From a virus, in IMG/VR virus record IMGVR_UViG_3300020433_000002, positions 20,506-84,505 of that record: a stretch of 64,000 nucleotides of DNA; one strand, written 5' to 3'. Each line of letters begins with the position of its first letter. The stretch's first letter is position 1. The notes below the pieces were generated by a model, which ran no database searches, was not told the DNA's origin, and worked only from the letters and a program-made list of their open reading frames with translations. Below, piece by piece: positions 26,287-35,328 of this stretch. The position numbers were made by a program, and so were the translations under genes.

Positions 26287-27009
26287 ATGCCCTTACCAAA
26301 AATTAATACCCCCGTCTATGAATTGGTATTACCTTCTAGTGGAAGAAAAGTTAAATATAGACCATTCTTAGTTAGAGAAGAAAAGATTTTAATTATGGCC
26401 TTGGAATCTGAAAATCAAAAGCAGATTTCTGAAGCAGTTAAAACAGTAATAGGACAGTGTGTTCAAACACGAGGTATCAAGGTCGAAAAAATGGCGACGT
26501 TTGATATCGAATATCTATTTTTAAATGTTCGTGCAAAATCTGTTGGTGAATCTGTTGAGGTCAATGTAACCTGTCCTGATGATGGAGAAACACAGGTTGT
26601 AATGGAAATCGACATTGATGCTATCAAAGTTCAAAAGAATCCAGACCATAGTGATATTATTAAATTAGATGATAATTTATCAGTTAAAATGGCTTATCCA
26701 TCTATGACTCAATTTATTGAGACTAATTTTGAACTGGATACTGAGAAAGCTCAAGTAGATCAATCTCTTGAAGTTATTATGAAATGCATTGATCAAGTAT
26801 ATACTGCAGAGGAATCTTGGGATGCTTCTGACTGTACTAAAAAAGAATTGAAGGAATTTGTTGAGTCTATGAACTCTAAACAGTTTAAGGACATTGAAAA
26901 ATTCTTTGATACAATGCCTAAACTACAACATAAAGTTGAGGTATTTAATCCAAAGACTAAAGTAAAAAGTGAAGTGATGTTGGAGGGTCTAGCAAGTTTT
27001 TTCGCTTAG
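26287..27009 (+). CDS. gp26-like baseplate hub / tail assembly chaperone, short form
   Basis: This 240-residue protein is of the T4 gp26-like hub family: YELVLPSSGRKVKYRPFLVR, EEKILIMALESENQKQI, FDIEYLFLNVRAKSVGE, VNVTCPDDGE. It ends ...LASFFA and stops at TAG. Just before the stop is a T-TTT-TTC slippery heptamer with a downstream hairpin, so part of the ribosomes probably shift to the -1 frame and add 61 residues. It directly precedes the tape-measure-like genes, as the lambda G/GT chaperone does. Confidence 0.8.
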   Translation: MPLPKINTPVYELVLPSSGRKVKYRPFLVREEKILIMALESENQKQISEAVKTVIGQCVQTRGIKVEKMATFDIEYLFLNVRAKSVGESVEVNVTCPDDGETQVVMEIDIDAIKVQKNPDHSDIIKLDDNLSVKMAYPSMTQFIETNFELDTEKAQVDQSLEVIMKCIDQVYTAEESWDASDCTKKELKEFVESMNSKQFKDIEKFFDTMPKLQHKVEVFNPKTKVKSEVMLEGLASFFA

Positions 27010-27032
27010 CTCTAGCTCATGAGAGTCTAGAG
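26997..27032 (+). promoter_or_regulatory. -1 programmed ribosomal frameshift signal
   Basis: Slippery T-TTT-TTC (26997-27003) is in the correct zero frame (agT TTT TTC). A 6-nt spacer holding the zero-frame stop TAG follows. Then a hairpin forms from CTCTAGCTC (27010-27018), loop ATGA, GAG and CTAGAG (27023-27032) with one bulged T. This is the full architecture of a -1 frameshift site. Confidence 0.8.
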
Positions 27033-27188
27033 AATTACTATCGGACTAATTTTGCCCTCATGCAACACCATAAATATAGCTTAACAGAGTTAGAAAACAT
27101 GATTCCTTGGGAAAGAGAGATTTATGTTTCACTTCTCCAGCAATATATTGAAGAAGAAAATCTAAAAGCACAACAACGACGTGGCTAA
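27003..27188 (+). CDS. Frameshift extension of the gp26-like protein (61 codons)
   Basis: After slipping, reading continues RLALAHESLENYYRTNF... with TELENMIPWEREIYVSLL, and stops at 27188 inside the next gene's start. The encoded chain resembles the C-terminal 'T' part of tail chaperones: short, helical, with a conserved WERE/ fErd-type motif. It has no start codon covering its conserved first 19 residues, so it is best read as part of a fusion of about 300 residues. An internal ATG at 27060 could only give a 42-residue fragment. Confidence 0.75.
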   Translation, partial: RLALAHESLENYYRTNFALMQHHKYSLTELENMIPWEREIYVSLLQQYIEEENLKAQQRRG

Positions 27189-28749
27189 AGTAGCAAAAGC
27201 AAAACCTAAAATTAAAGCATCAAAAGTAACTGCTCTTGGTGGGAAAGGTGCTGCTCCAATCAAAAGAAGAGGAAGACCAAAGAAGTTACAGACACTCGCA
27301 GAGGTAAAGGCTGCGATAGATGCAAAAAACCCAACGTTTGTGAGTCCTATTACAGGAGGTAAATTACCAGGCACAGGGCCTAAGATAGATCCAAGTAAAC
27401 TTGTACCTGATACTGTTGATGATGAATTAAGACAGAAAGTTGAAAATAATTCCATAAAAATCACTAAACTTAAGAATATACTTAAATTAAGAAGAGAGAA
27501 TGATCCTACTGATGAGATAGCAGAGGTATCTTTAATACTTCAAGATATTGGTAATGCATTGAGTCAAGATTTTGCAAATAGAATTACGCAAGAGAAAGAT
27601 GCGATAGCAACTTTAAGAGGAACAGCAGACAGAAAGAAAAGAACGGGTGCAGAAGCAGGAATAGAAGCTGTTAAGAAGATCGGTGGTACAATAGGTAAGG
27701 CATTTGATACAGTAACTGCACCAGCAAAGAATATACTTGATAAAGTTATAAATTTCTTTGCGGCCATAGCGGGAGGATTTATTGCAGATAAAGCAATAAC
27801 ATGGTTAGCCAATAATAATGAAGCAATTACAAGTTTCTTTAAATTCTTAGAGAATCATGGTCAGAAACTTCTAATTGGATTAGGAGCCATTGTTGGTGGT
27901 GTTCTTGTTATGAAAATTTTCAAGAAAGTTAAAGCACTTGTTAAGTTTGTTAATAGTGTCTTTAAAGGATTGAATAGGGCTAGACGACTGGCTAGAGTCT
28001 TCTTAAAACGAACGCTCCCAAAAATGCTTAAAAATGCTAAGACATTAATTAAGAATGGTGTGTCTGCAATTAAGAATTTTGCTAAGAATCTACCTGGTGC
28101 AAAAGGTTTATTTAAACTAGGAAAAAATATAATAAAAGGTGGAAAGAATTTAATAAAAGGTGGAAAGACTCTATTAAAGAGTGGTGGTAAATTACTGAAG
28201 AGTGGTGGAAAAAGTTTACTTAAAAATTTAGGTAAGGCAGGAGGTAAGTCACTCCTTAAAAAGATCCCTATTGTTGGACTAGGTTTAGGTGCTGCATTTG
28301 CTGTAGGTAGATTAATGTCTAAACCACCAGATTGGAAAGGTGCTTTAGGTGAAATGGCTTCTGGTGCTGCTTCTATGATTCCTGGTGTTGGAACTGGTCT
28401 TTCACTTGCTATTGATGCTGGTATGATGGTGAGAGATAATAAGTTGAGTAAGGATGAGAAGAATCTAAAAGATGCTATGGGTGATTATGAAAAAACAGCA
28501 GAAGCAATCGCAGGTAAAGAACAACAACTTAACTTCAACAAAAATGTTAGTCCTACAGGAGATCTTACAGATCCTAATGCGGATGGTGTGACTACAGTTC
28601 TAGACCCCATAACAATTTCTCAACAAGCACAACAAAAACAGGCTGACTTTTTGGGTGGTGAGTTTGATAGTGTACCTCTTATTGGTGCAGAGGATATGAG
28701 TAACTATTATATTCTTCAAACTAAAGAAAAACTAGGGATATACGTATAA
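27181..28749 (+). CDS. Tape-measure-like tail/hub protein (522 aa)
   Basis: GTG start overlapping the frameshift product's stop by 8 nt. The basic N-terminus has a KRRGRPKK AT-hook-like motif (residues 29-36). A helical region (90-180) follows, then hydrophobic segments (about 184-208 and 229-246). Next comes a long basic stretch with repeated KGGKxLLKSGGK units (about 315-360), and a second hydrophobic stretch. The gene position (after the G/GT-like chaperone, before gp27) and the hydrophobic-helical layout fit a tape-measure role like T4 gp29, but this is inference. Confidence 0.6.
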   Translation: MAKVAKAKPKIKASKVTALGGKGAAPIKRRGRPKKLQTLAEVKAAIDAKNPTFVSPITGGKLPGTGPKIDPSKLVPDTVDDELRQKVENNSIKITKLKNILKLRRENDPTDEIAEVSLILQDIGNALSQDFANRITQEKDAIATLRGTADRKKRTGAEAGIEAVKKIGGTIGKAFDTVTAPAKNILDKVINFFAAIAGGFIADKAITWLANNNEAITSFFKFLENHGQKLLIGLGAIVGGVLVMKIFKKVKALVKFVNSVFKGLNRARRLARVFLKRTLPKMLKNAKTLIKNGVSAIKNFAKNLPGAKGLFKLGKNIIKGGKNLIKGGKTLLKSGGKLLKSGGKSLLKNLGKAGGKSLLKKIPIVGLGLGAAFAVGRLMSKPPDWKGALGEMASGAASMIPGVGTGLSLAIDAGMMVRDNKLSKDEKNLKDAMGDYEKTAEAIAGKEQQLNFNKNVSPTGDLTDPNADGVTTVLDPITISQQAQQKQADFLGGEFDSVPLIGAEDMSNYYILQTKEKLGIYV

Positions 28750-29787
28750 ATGAGCCAGAAACAAGAAGTAAAAAAACTGAAGATAACTGCTGTTAATCTT
28801 AGGAGTGTACTAACAGATAAGACTAAAGAACTTGGAAAGTTAGGTGATAAGAAGAAAATTCTTGTCCGTAAGCAAAGATTACAGGCAGAGAGGGCCGCTG
28901 CTGAGAAAAAAATTGAACAAGCGGGAGGTAATAAAGGCCCTGTAGCAAGTGTACTTGGTAATGTTGGTGGAATGGTAATGAGTATCAAAGATAGAGTAAT
29001 GAATTTCTTTGGATATCTTTTAATGGGATTTGTTGTTCAGAAATTACCACAGATTATTTCTTTCTTAACATCAGCATATGATAAAATAGCACCATTCGTA
29101 AAGGTTGTATGGAAGGTTATAAGTTCGATTGCATCAGCACTGGTAAAATTTGGTGGTTGGGTTTCTCAACTGTGGAAACCTAGTGAGGCAGAATCTAACG
29201 TAGCTCAGTTAGAAACTGTAAAGAAAGATATGGAAGGTGAAGTTGATAAAATAGAAGAACCTAAAGAAGAAGAAGATGGTGGTGGTGAAGAGACTAAAGA
29301 AGGTGAAGAGGATGCTACTCCTATAGATTTCTCTCAAGTGGATAAGTTTGAGAAAGGTGGTGGTGAAGGTTTAGGTCAGACTGCGGATAAACAAGAAGGT
29401 GAAGATGAAGCATTGATAAATGCAACAGGTACTACCGATACAGAAGCACAAGGAGAAGGAGAACAGGTAGAAAATCCATTAGAAAACTTAATTGCAATAG
29501 ATCCTGAGAAAATTGCGAAGACTGGAGCTGATGGTGAAAAGAAAGAGGATGTAACAAAAGAAGATGATAAGGTAGAGAAAGTTATAGATGCTAATGTTAA
29601 TAATATATTGAACAAAGTTCATAAAGTTACTGGTGACTTAAAGATGCAAAATGGTGGAAATAATCTCAATACCGTAATTATTCCTGTAGAAGTTCTTGCA
29701 ACTACTGATGCTAATGGTGATACACCTAAAAATCGGACTGAGGTAAGACCAGAACCAGAAGTCTCTAATCATAGGGTGATAGATTAA
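28750..29787 (+). CDS. Second tape-measure-like virion protein (345 aa)
   Basis: Begins directly after the previous stop. It has an N-terminal coiled coil with many Lys/Arg (VLTDKTKELGKLGDKKKI), a hydrophobic block near residues 75-135 (FFGYLLMGFVVQKLPQIISF), and a long acidic disordered region (about 155-275). It shares with its neighbour the order coiled coil, then FFxxxxxGFxxxK, so the two look like distant paralogues or a split protein. Its stop overlaps the gp27 start. Confidence 0.55.
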   Translation: MSQKQEVKKLKITAVNLRSVLTDKTKELGKLGDKKKILVRKQRLQAERAAAEKKIEQAGGNKGPVASVLGNVGGMVMSIKDRVMNFFGYLLMGFVVQKLPQIISFLTSAYDKIAPFVKVVWKVISSIASALVKFGGWVSQLWKPSEAESNVAQLETVKKDMEGEVDKIEEPKEEEDGGGEETKEGEEDATPIDFSQVDKFEKGGGEGLGQTADKQEGEDEALINATGTTDTEAQGEGEQVENPLENLIAIDPEKIAKTGADGEKKEDVTKEDDKVEKVIDANVNNILNKVHKVTGDLKMQNGGNNLNTVIIPVEVLATTDANGDTPKNRTEVRPEPEVSNHRVID

Positions 29788-31214
29788 TGGCAGTACAATC
29801 CTCAAAATACGAAGTATTTAAAATTAAATCTTCCAATGGTGAAAGAGAAGTAGATCTTATAGATGGCCCTTATGCGGGTGGAACTAGAATTGTTAACATA
29901 TATTATTATGAAAATGTATTATCACCACATATAACTGGAGTCATCACTCTTGTTAGTACTGGAGATGCAGTTTCTAAAGAAGGAGATGAATCAACAACAG
30001 GTTCTTTATATGAATATCTTCCACTTGAAGCTGGTTGCGAAATTTTTATGAGAATTAAAACTGAAATTGGTGAGGGTATAGATTTTGCTGTTAAGGATGA
30101 TCCTCATAGGATATTATATGTTAATGAGGTTCAAATATTAAGTAAACAGGCAAATAGTGAAACTATTCAAATAAGATTCTGTTCTAGAATTGGAGTATTA
30201 AATGCTGTTAAAAAGGTTACAGCATGTTATAAAGGTAATATATCAGAATCTGTTGCATCAATATGCAAAGATGTTTTAACATTACCTCCAGATAGGATAT
30301 TAGTTTCAGAATCTAGCAACACTTATACCTTTGCTGGAATGACTAAAAGACCATTTGATTTAATTGCTATGCTTGCAAAACAAACAATACCAATGAATAC
30401 TGCTAATCCTGGTTATTTTGCGTATGAAACAAAAAGTGGATTTAAGTATGTATCAGTAGATAGTTTAATTAATACAGAACCAGATGATCAAACTCATCAT
30501 TATTTTTATAACTCACAAAATAAAGATGTTCATCAGAAAGATGATGATAGTAATAATTTTAAAGTATCTGCATTAGTTGTAGGTAGAGATCAAAATCTTA
30601 CCAGTCAAATTAGATCTGGTATCTATGCAAGTAAAAATATATTCTTTAATCCAGCGACCTATCAGTTTACTGAAATTGATATTAATGTTGTTGATGGTAA
30701 ATTAATAGATGATGAGAAATTTAGTTCTTTAGGTAATAAACCAACAGTCGCTAAAATTCTTGATGAAGAATTTGAAGGAGGAACAAGATTTCATAGAGTA
30801 TCAACTGCTGTAATGAATATTGGTGGAGCAGATACCAGTGTAGATGCTAATAATAGTCCTGAGTTATATTATGCTGCTGGTGCTGCAAGATACAATATAT
30901 TATTCTCTCAAAACTATTCTATTGTTGTTCCGTGTAATACTGACTTAGAGGCAGGAGATACAGTTAAACTTGAAGTTGAGGTTATAAGTAGTAATAAGGA
31001 TCAAGGCCCTGATCAAAAGACAAGTGGTAATTATATAATACAATCACTATGTCATTTCTTTGAGGCTGAAAAATCTGTTACTTCTATGAAATTAATAAGA
31101 GACTCTTATGGAATGCATTTCTCTAAAGGTGAAACACCTAAACCTGCAATGAAAAAAGTAGCTATTAAAAATAAGAGGGGTAGAACTACTGGTTACAAAT
31201 ATGTGGAGGTTTAA
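29787..31214 (+). CDS. 27: gp27-like baseplate hub protein
   Basis: This 475-residue protein has SNGEREVDLIDGPYAGGTRI near the start, a GVITLVSTGDAV strand, and later RPFDLIAMLAKQTIP and SQNYSIVVPCNTDLEAGDTV. The order (hub, then OB-domain spike gene) and domain pattern fit T4 gp27, the trimeric hub that carries the gp5 spike. Its start overlaps the preceding stop. Confidence 0.75.
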   Translation: MAVQSSKYEVFKIKSSNGEREVDLIDGPYAGGTRIVNIYYYENVLSPHITGVITLVSTGDAVSKEGDESTTGSLYEYLPLEAGCEIFMRIKTEIGEGIDFAVKDDPHRILYVNEVQILSKQANSETIQIRFCSRIGVLNAVKKVTACYKGNISESVASICKDVLTLPPDRILVSESSNTYTFAGMTKRPFDLIAMLAKQTIPMNTANPGYFAYETKSGFKYVSVDSLINTEPDDQTHHYFYNSQNKDVHQKDDDSNNFKVSALVVGRDQNLTSQIRSGIYASKNIFFNPATYQFTEIDINVVDGKLIDDEKFSSLGNKPTVAKILDEEFEGGTRFHRVSTAVMNIGGADTSVDANNSPELYYAAGAARYNILFSQNYSIVVPCNTDLEAGDTVKLEVEVISSNKDQGPDQKTSGNYIIQSLCHFFEAEKSVTSMKLIRDSYGMHFSKGETPKPAMKKVAIKNKRGRTTGYKYVEV

Positions 31215-31216
31215 TC

Positions 31217-31864
31217 ATGCCTGATCAGGATACCTATGGATCTGGTACTAATGAATTTCTTGGTATCATTCTTCCATTAGAATCACAAAAAGAACAACAA
31301 AATGGCGACGAAGGTGTCGGTTACAGATATAGAGTTGCTGTAATGGGAAGTCATCCTAGTGATGAAACTGTAAAAGATACTGATATCATTTACGCAATGG
31401 TAGCTCTTGGAGTATCTGATGGAACGGGTGCAGGAGGTAAGAAAAAAACACCTGCAATATCACAAGGTGATGTTGTTATGGGTAAATTCATGGATGGTGA
31501 TAGGAAACAAAATCCTGTTATCACAAATGTTTTAGGTAGAACCAAAGGTGTTAAATATGGAACGGGAAGGTTTGATATTAAAACGGGATATGTTGGTAAT
31601 AATACAGATGGTAACTTACTTGATCAATCTGAATTTAGTGAGACTGTACCAATATGTACACCTTCTGCTAGAGTGGATAACAGTACAGATAAGAGAGAAA
31701 CTAAAGATGAAGATTTGGCCAAATCTGGATTAGGTGGAGGTAATGAAGTTGGTGCATTAAAACCACCAGAAGATCCAAAACCACAGAGAAGAGATTTTGG
31801 AGGTGGTCGTGGTGGAGCGGCTTCGTATAATAGAGCTTTACGAAACTGGAAAGCACGTCAGTAA
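31217..31864 (+). CDS. gp5-like spike N-terminal OB-fold protein
   Basis: This 215-residue protein holds an OB-type domain (YRYRVAVMGSHPSDETV, DIIYAMVALGVSDGTG, ISQGDVVMGKFMDG, NPVITNVLGR), matching the gp5/VgrG OB domain that sits on gp27. The rest is low complexity (Gly, Pro, Asp) and ends basic. There is no lysozyme domain. The needle appears to be encoded separately at 33610. Confidence 0.7.
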   Translation: MPDQDTYGSGTNEFLGIILPLESQKEQQNGDEGVGYRYRVAVMGSHPSDETVKDTDIIYAMVALGVSDGTGAGGKKKTPAISQGDVVMGKFMDGDRKQNPVITNVLGRTKGVKYGTGRFDIKTGYVGNNTDGNLLDQSEFSETVPICTPSARVDNSTDKRETKDEDLAKSGLGGGNEVGALKPPEDPKPQRRDFGGGRGGAASYNRALRNWKARQ

Positions 31865-31882
31865 CAGTAGATAAATAAAGTC

Positions 31883-33607
31883 ATGAGCAAAACACCAGCA
31901 CCAGCAAAATTAGATGATTTAAGTATTCAAACCGTAAAGGATTTGATAGAGGCTAATCCTGCTGATCCAAAATTACAAAATATAATAAGTCAGTATAAAA
32001 ATAATTATCCTTCAACTTTTGAAGGTGTAATTCCCAAACCTTTAGGTTCACTTACTAAAGAAGCACAGGAAAAAAGGCAAGCTTTTATTAGAGCATTACA
32101 AGAGTGTACTAAATCTGATAGTAATGTTGTTGGAGTTACTGTTACACAAGCAGATCCTTGTAAGGATACTGCTATGAGTGAAGTTAGTAATTCTTTAAAT
32201 AATTTCTTCAATAAGGTTCAGGCAAGTGGAAATCAAGTATTAAATATGCCTCAAGAAATTAGAAATGTATCAGATTTAGTTGCCCGTAGTATGACTAGTG
32301 TAACTAATAAAATGACGGGTGAATTAAATAATAAGATGGAATCGGAGTTTAAGGCAGGGTTGGGTAAAGTTCATGATTCAGTTATGGCCTTAGTACCAAC
32401 TACTTTACCTAAACCTGCAGCAGTCGCAATAATTAAAGGAATACAAGGAGGGATGTTAAGTCCTATGCAAAGTGCATTTGATGGTGCAACTTGTGGTATG
32501 CAGAGTATTACAGATGCTATGCAAGGTGTTGTTAGTGATTTGGTAACAGCAGCAGCAAAAAATATAACTAATGCACCAGCATGTGCAGTTCAGGAATTGA
32601 TGAGTGCGGTCACTAGTAAAACTACTGATATGATGGATTCAGTTGCTGGCCCAATAATGGCACCTATTGAAAAGACATTAGGTTTTGCATTTAATACCAA
32701 ACAATTCCTAACAAGTGGTGTTGATATGTTATCAAAGGCTGAGGGTTTATTATCTTGTGGTGAAAAAATGGATTGTCCTCCTAGCACCAATTATGTAACA
32801 GGTAAAGGTGATAGACCAAGCCCTTCAGATTCTACTCAGAATGAAGACTTTAGAAAAATGTTCTCAGGAACAGCAGTCACAGCAGCAGCAAGTGATAAAT
32901 TAACAGCATTTGAAAAAGAGTATGGATCTTGGGATATTTTTGGAGGTAAGTCACCAGCATCCGATATTGGCCCATGTGGAGATCCAGCTGAGCAGATCTG
33001 TGGAGGCCCAACTGTTAGCATCTTTGGTGGTGGAGGACAAGGTGGAGCAGGTAGAGTTATACTTGGAAAATTCATTAATAGGTTAGATACTAATGATATG
33101 TTTGCTTCAGTACAAAGAACTGCAAGTATTATTGGAGTAGAAGTTACAAATCCTGGTGCAAGATATATCAGTGAACCTATAGTAACTTTTGATGATCAAT
33201 GTCAGAAAGGAGAAGGTGCTTATGGTAAAGCAACTATTGATTATAATCCAAAATCTCCAACTTATGGTCAGATTACTAGTATCACTATGACTACTATTGG
33301 TAGTAAATATCCTGCCGAAACTGAAGATGATGCTTTTGTGACTGGAGTTCTAATTGACGCACCTGGCTCAGGTTATGAGGATGCTACTTTAGATAATTTT
33401 GAAGTAGTAATTACAGATGGTAAAGTTACTGGTGTTAATGTTGTGAATCAAATTGCATATCGTGATTTTCCAGATATGAAAATTAAAAGTGAAACAGGAT
33501 CTGGTGCTAGACTAAGACCTATAATGTCTAATACTCGACCTCAAGGAAAAGTTCTTGAGATTATTGATTGTGTTGGTAAATCATACACTAGTGGGGAGGT
33601 TAATTAA
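31883..33607 (+). CDS. Virion structural protein of the hub region (574 aa)
   Basis: The N-terminal half is helical, with Met/Ala/Thr-rich segments (residues 100-310). The C-terminal half holds Gly-rich beta modules such as VTNPGARYISEPIVTFDD and GVLIDAPGSGYEDATL. It lies between the OB-spike gene and the needle-like gene, so it is probably part of the central spike or hub. A GATAAATA motif lies only 5 nt before the ATG, perhaps by chance. Confidence 0.6.
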   Translation: MSKTPAPAKLDDLSIQTVKDLIEANPADPKLQNIISQYKNNYPSTFEGVIPKPLGSLTKEAQEKRQAFIRALQECTKSDSNVVGVTVTQADPCKDTAMSEVSNSLNNFFNKVQASGNQVLNMPQEIRNVSDLVARSMTSVTNKMTGELNNKMESEFKAGLGKVHDSVMALVPTTLPKPAAVAIIKGIQGGMLSPMQSAFDGATCGMQSITDAMQGVVSDLVTAAAKNITNAPACAVQELMSAVTSKTTDMMDSVAGPIMAPIEKTLGFAFNTKQFLTSGVDMLSKAEGLLSCGEKMDCPPSTNYVTGKGDRPSPSDSTQNEDFRKMFSGTAVTAAASDKLTAFEKEYGSWDIFGGKSPASDIGPCGDPAEQICGGPTVSIFGGGGQGGAGRVILGKFINRLDTNDMFASVQRTASIIGVEVTNPGARYISEPIVTFDDQCQKGEGAYGKATIDYNPKSPTYGQITSITMTTIGSKYPAETEDDAFVTGVLIDAPGSGYEDATLDNFEVVITDGKVTGVNVVNQIAYRDFPDMKIKSETGSGARLRPIMSNTRPQGKVLEIIDCVGKSYTSGEVN

Positions 33608-33609
33608 TT

Positions 33610-34173
33610 ATGTCTAATCAATCAGGATATCATGCAACAGTTCAGGACATGTGGAGTCCTTTATGTTACCTAGAAACACGTAACCCTAATGAAAGTAAAT
33701 GTGGTGCAGAATCTGCAGCATTAAAATTTACTAATGAAGCAGGGTGTAGATTTGTGATAGCACATCATGAAGGCCCTATAACCAGATTAGAAACAGAGCA
33801 AACATTTCAAATAGATGCTAATAGTAGTGGTGCTAATGATACTACTGGTATTCAGATGACTGCTCACAATGGAAATGTTAGTATTACTTCATCAAAGAAC
33901 TCTATAGGAATAAAGGCTGCACATACAATTACACTAGAGGCAGACAGTATTATCATTAAAGCTAAGAGAAAATTAGCATTAGGTGGTACAGAATCAAATT
34001 ATTGTAGACATATCCAAATTGAAGGAATGAAAATTGATGTTCCTAGTCGTTTTAATGGATCTTTGGGTAGGATATTGAAGAAATCATGGAAAATGAATGT
34101 TGCTATGGCTCCAAAAGTATTAGTTGGTGCTATAGCAGAAAAAGTATTTAATAGTTCACCAAACGGAATATAA
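33610..34173 (+). CDS. gp5 C-terminal needle-like (beta-helix) protein
   Basis: This 187-residue protein has short repeated strands of the VgrG/gp5 needle type in the middle: GIQMTAHNGNVSITSS, NSIGIKAAHTITLEADSI, IIIKAKRKLALGG. This suggests a trimeric beta-helix that would form the membrane-piercing tip. The C-terminus is hydrophobic and basic. Together with the OB gene it would replace a single gp5 chain. Confidence 0.6.
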   Translation: MSNQSGYHATVQDMWSPLCYLETRNPNESKCGAESAALKFTNEAGCRFVIAHHEGPITRLETEQTFQIDANSSGANDTTGIQMTAHNGNVSITSSKNSIGIKAAHTITLEADSIIIKAKRKLALGGTESNYCRHIQIEGMKIDVPSRFNGSLGRILKKSWKMNVAMAPKVLVGAIAEKVFNSSPNGI

Positions 34174-34177
34174 GAAG

Positions 34178-34945
34178 ATGGCTGAAGAACCAAACACTAA
34201 TTTTTTTGCTGATGAGATTTTTGTTGATAAAATTACTGCTACTGAATCAATAGAAGCAAACAAAGTTGTAATCTCAGGTGAATTAGATGCAGGTACTATT
34301 ACGGGAGATGGTTCTAAATTAACGGGTGTAACTAATGGATTCACCTTCCCCGACGTAGATGGGAACTCTGGTGATGTTCTACAGACAAATGGGAATAAGG
34401 CACTCTCATTCGCAACTGCAGCTTCATGGACAGTTCATAAAACATATACTGGTAATAATTCTCATTTTGAGGCAACAGATTTAAACAATCCACAAGTAGT
34501 TAAACTTGTTTTTAATGAGATTAGGTACTCACTAGGTGGTAGAAATCATATGTATATTGGTTTTGGGCCTAGTTATCAGACTTCAGGATATTATGATATA
34601 GGTTATAATGTTGAGGCTGGCGGTTCAGTAACTCGTTTCAAACGAATTGATCAATTTAATTGGTATCCTATGGATTATAATTTCATCAATACTAATGCTT
34701 TGTATAGTGGTGAGATAGTCATAAGCAGAGTATCAACTGGTAATGATGTACAACCATATTATTACACCTATCGTTCTTGCATGGAGGCTGGTACTGGTTG
34801 GTCTGGATGGAGTGGTGCTGATCTTTATGAAATATCTGCTAGAGGTCATAATAATGATTTTACATATCCGTTGAACAAAGTAAAACTAGAGAATGGAAAT
34901 GGTGGTGAATATACTGGCAATCTTACAATTTTATCACAACGATAG
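34178..34945 (+). CDS. Fibre-type virion protein (255 aa)
   Basis: The N-terminal segment (FADEIFVDKITATESIEANK, then TITGDGSKLTGVTNG) is the same kind of module as in the large fibres. The C-terminal 160 residues are Tyr/Asn/Gly-rich with YYYTYRSCMEAGTGWSGWSG, probably a receptor-binding or capping head. It follows the needle gene by 4 nt. Confidence 0.6.
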   Translation: MAEEPNTNFFADEIFVDKITATESIEANKVVISGELDAGTITGDGSKLTGVTNGFTFPDVDGNSGDVLQTNGNKALSFATAASWTVHKTYTGNNSHFEATDLNNPQVVKLVFNEIRYSLGGRNHMYIGFGPSYQTSGYYDIGYNVEAGGSVTRFKRIDQFNWYPMDYNFINTNALYSGEIVISRVSTGNDVQPYYYTYRSCMEAGTGWSGWSGADLYEISARGHNNDFTYPLNKVKLENGNGGEYTGNLTILSQR

Positions 34946-34971
34946 ACAAACCAGCATATATATGGTATAAT
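34943..34971 (+). promoter_or_regulatory. Sigma-70 promoter
   Basis: TAGACA (34943-34948), 17 nt, TATAAT (34966-34971). It overlaps the end of the fibre gene and drives the three small genes that follow. Confidence 0.7.
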
Positions 34972-34991
34972 ATTCTATATGTTCTGAGTTT

Positions 34992-35195
34992 ATGATGGAA
35001 GGTCAATTAGTAAAGGAGACTATTATAGATCTTTGTAATAGATCCTTTCTTATAATTTCCGACAATGGTTATGAAAAAAAGATTAGGTGTGAAACACCCG
35101 ATCAGTTTTTAGATGTGATGGAAGTAGTGAATGATTTATTAGAACCTGAGAGAATAAAGTACGCGAGTCTTGCCATTTATGAAAAAGACAAATGA
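34992..35195 (+). CDS. Small hypothetical protein (67 aa)
   Basis: Two ATGs in a row (34992, 34995) start the chain. It has a compact alpha/beta sequence, VKETIIDLCNRSFLIISDNG. First gene after a strong sigma-70 promoter inside the structural region, so probably early or middle expressed. Function unknown. Confidence 0.6.
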   Translation: MMEGQLVKETIIDLCNRSFLIISDNGYEKKIRCETPDQFLDVMEVVNDLLEPERIKYASLAIYEKDK

Positions 35196-35325
35196 ACCAA
35201 AGATTAAACTTAATTTTGAAAGTTGCTACAACTATAACAAATTAAAGGATGAAGGTTTAATTGACGAACAACACGATATTGATGAAATAGTTCGCATACA
35301 TACTACACATGATGACGGGCCATGA
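35179..35325 (+). CDS. Small hypothetical protein (48 aa)
   Basis: Starts MKKTNEPKIKLNFESCYNYN and ends HTTHDDGP. It overlaps the preceding gene by 17 nt and is followed within 3 nt by the next start. Coding is supported by the packing; function unknown. Confidence 0.5.
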   Translation: MKKTNEPKIKLNFESCYNYNKLKDEGLIDEQHDIDEIVRIHTTHDDGP

Positions 35326-35328
35326 ATA

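Noticed and set aside
27060-27188. Separate 42-codon gene inside the frameshift region
   Set aside because: It would omit the NYYRTNF part that belongs with the rest, has no clear ribosome site, and the slippery site explains the frame better.
28130-28265. Short DNA repeats as a CRISPR or tandem-repeat locus
   Set aside because: The repeats are codons for KGGKxLL units inside a gene and vary in length and sequence; no spacers.
31870-31877. GATAAATA as a late promoter
   Set aside because: Only 5 nt before the ATG, leaving no room for a ribosome site; probably chance.
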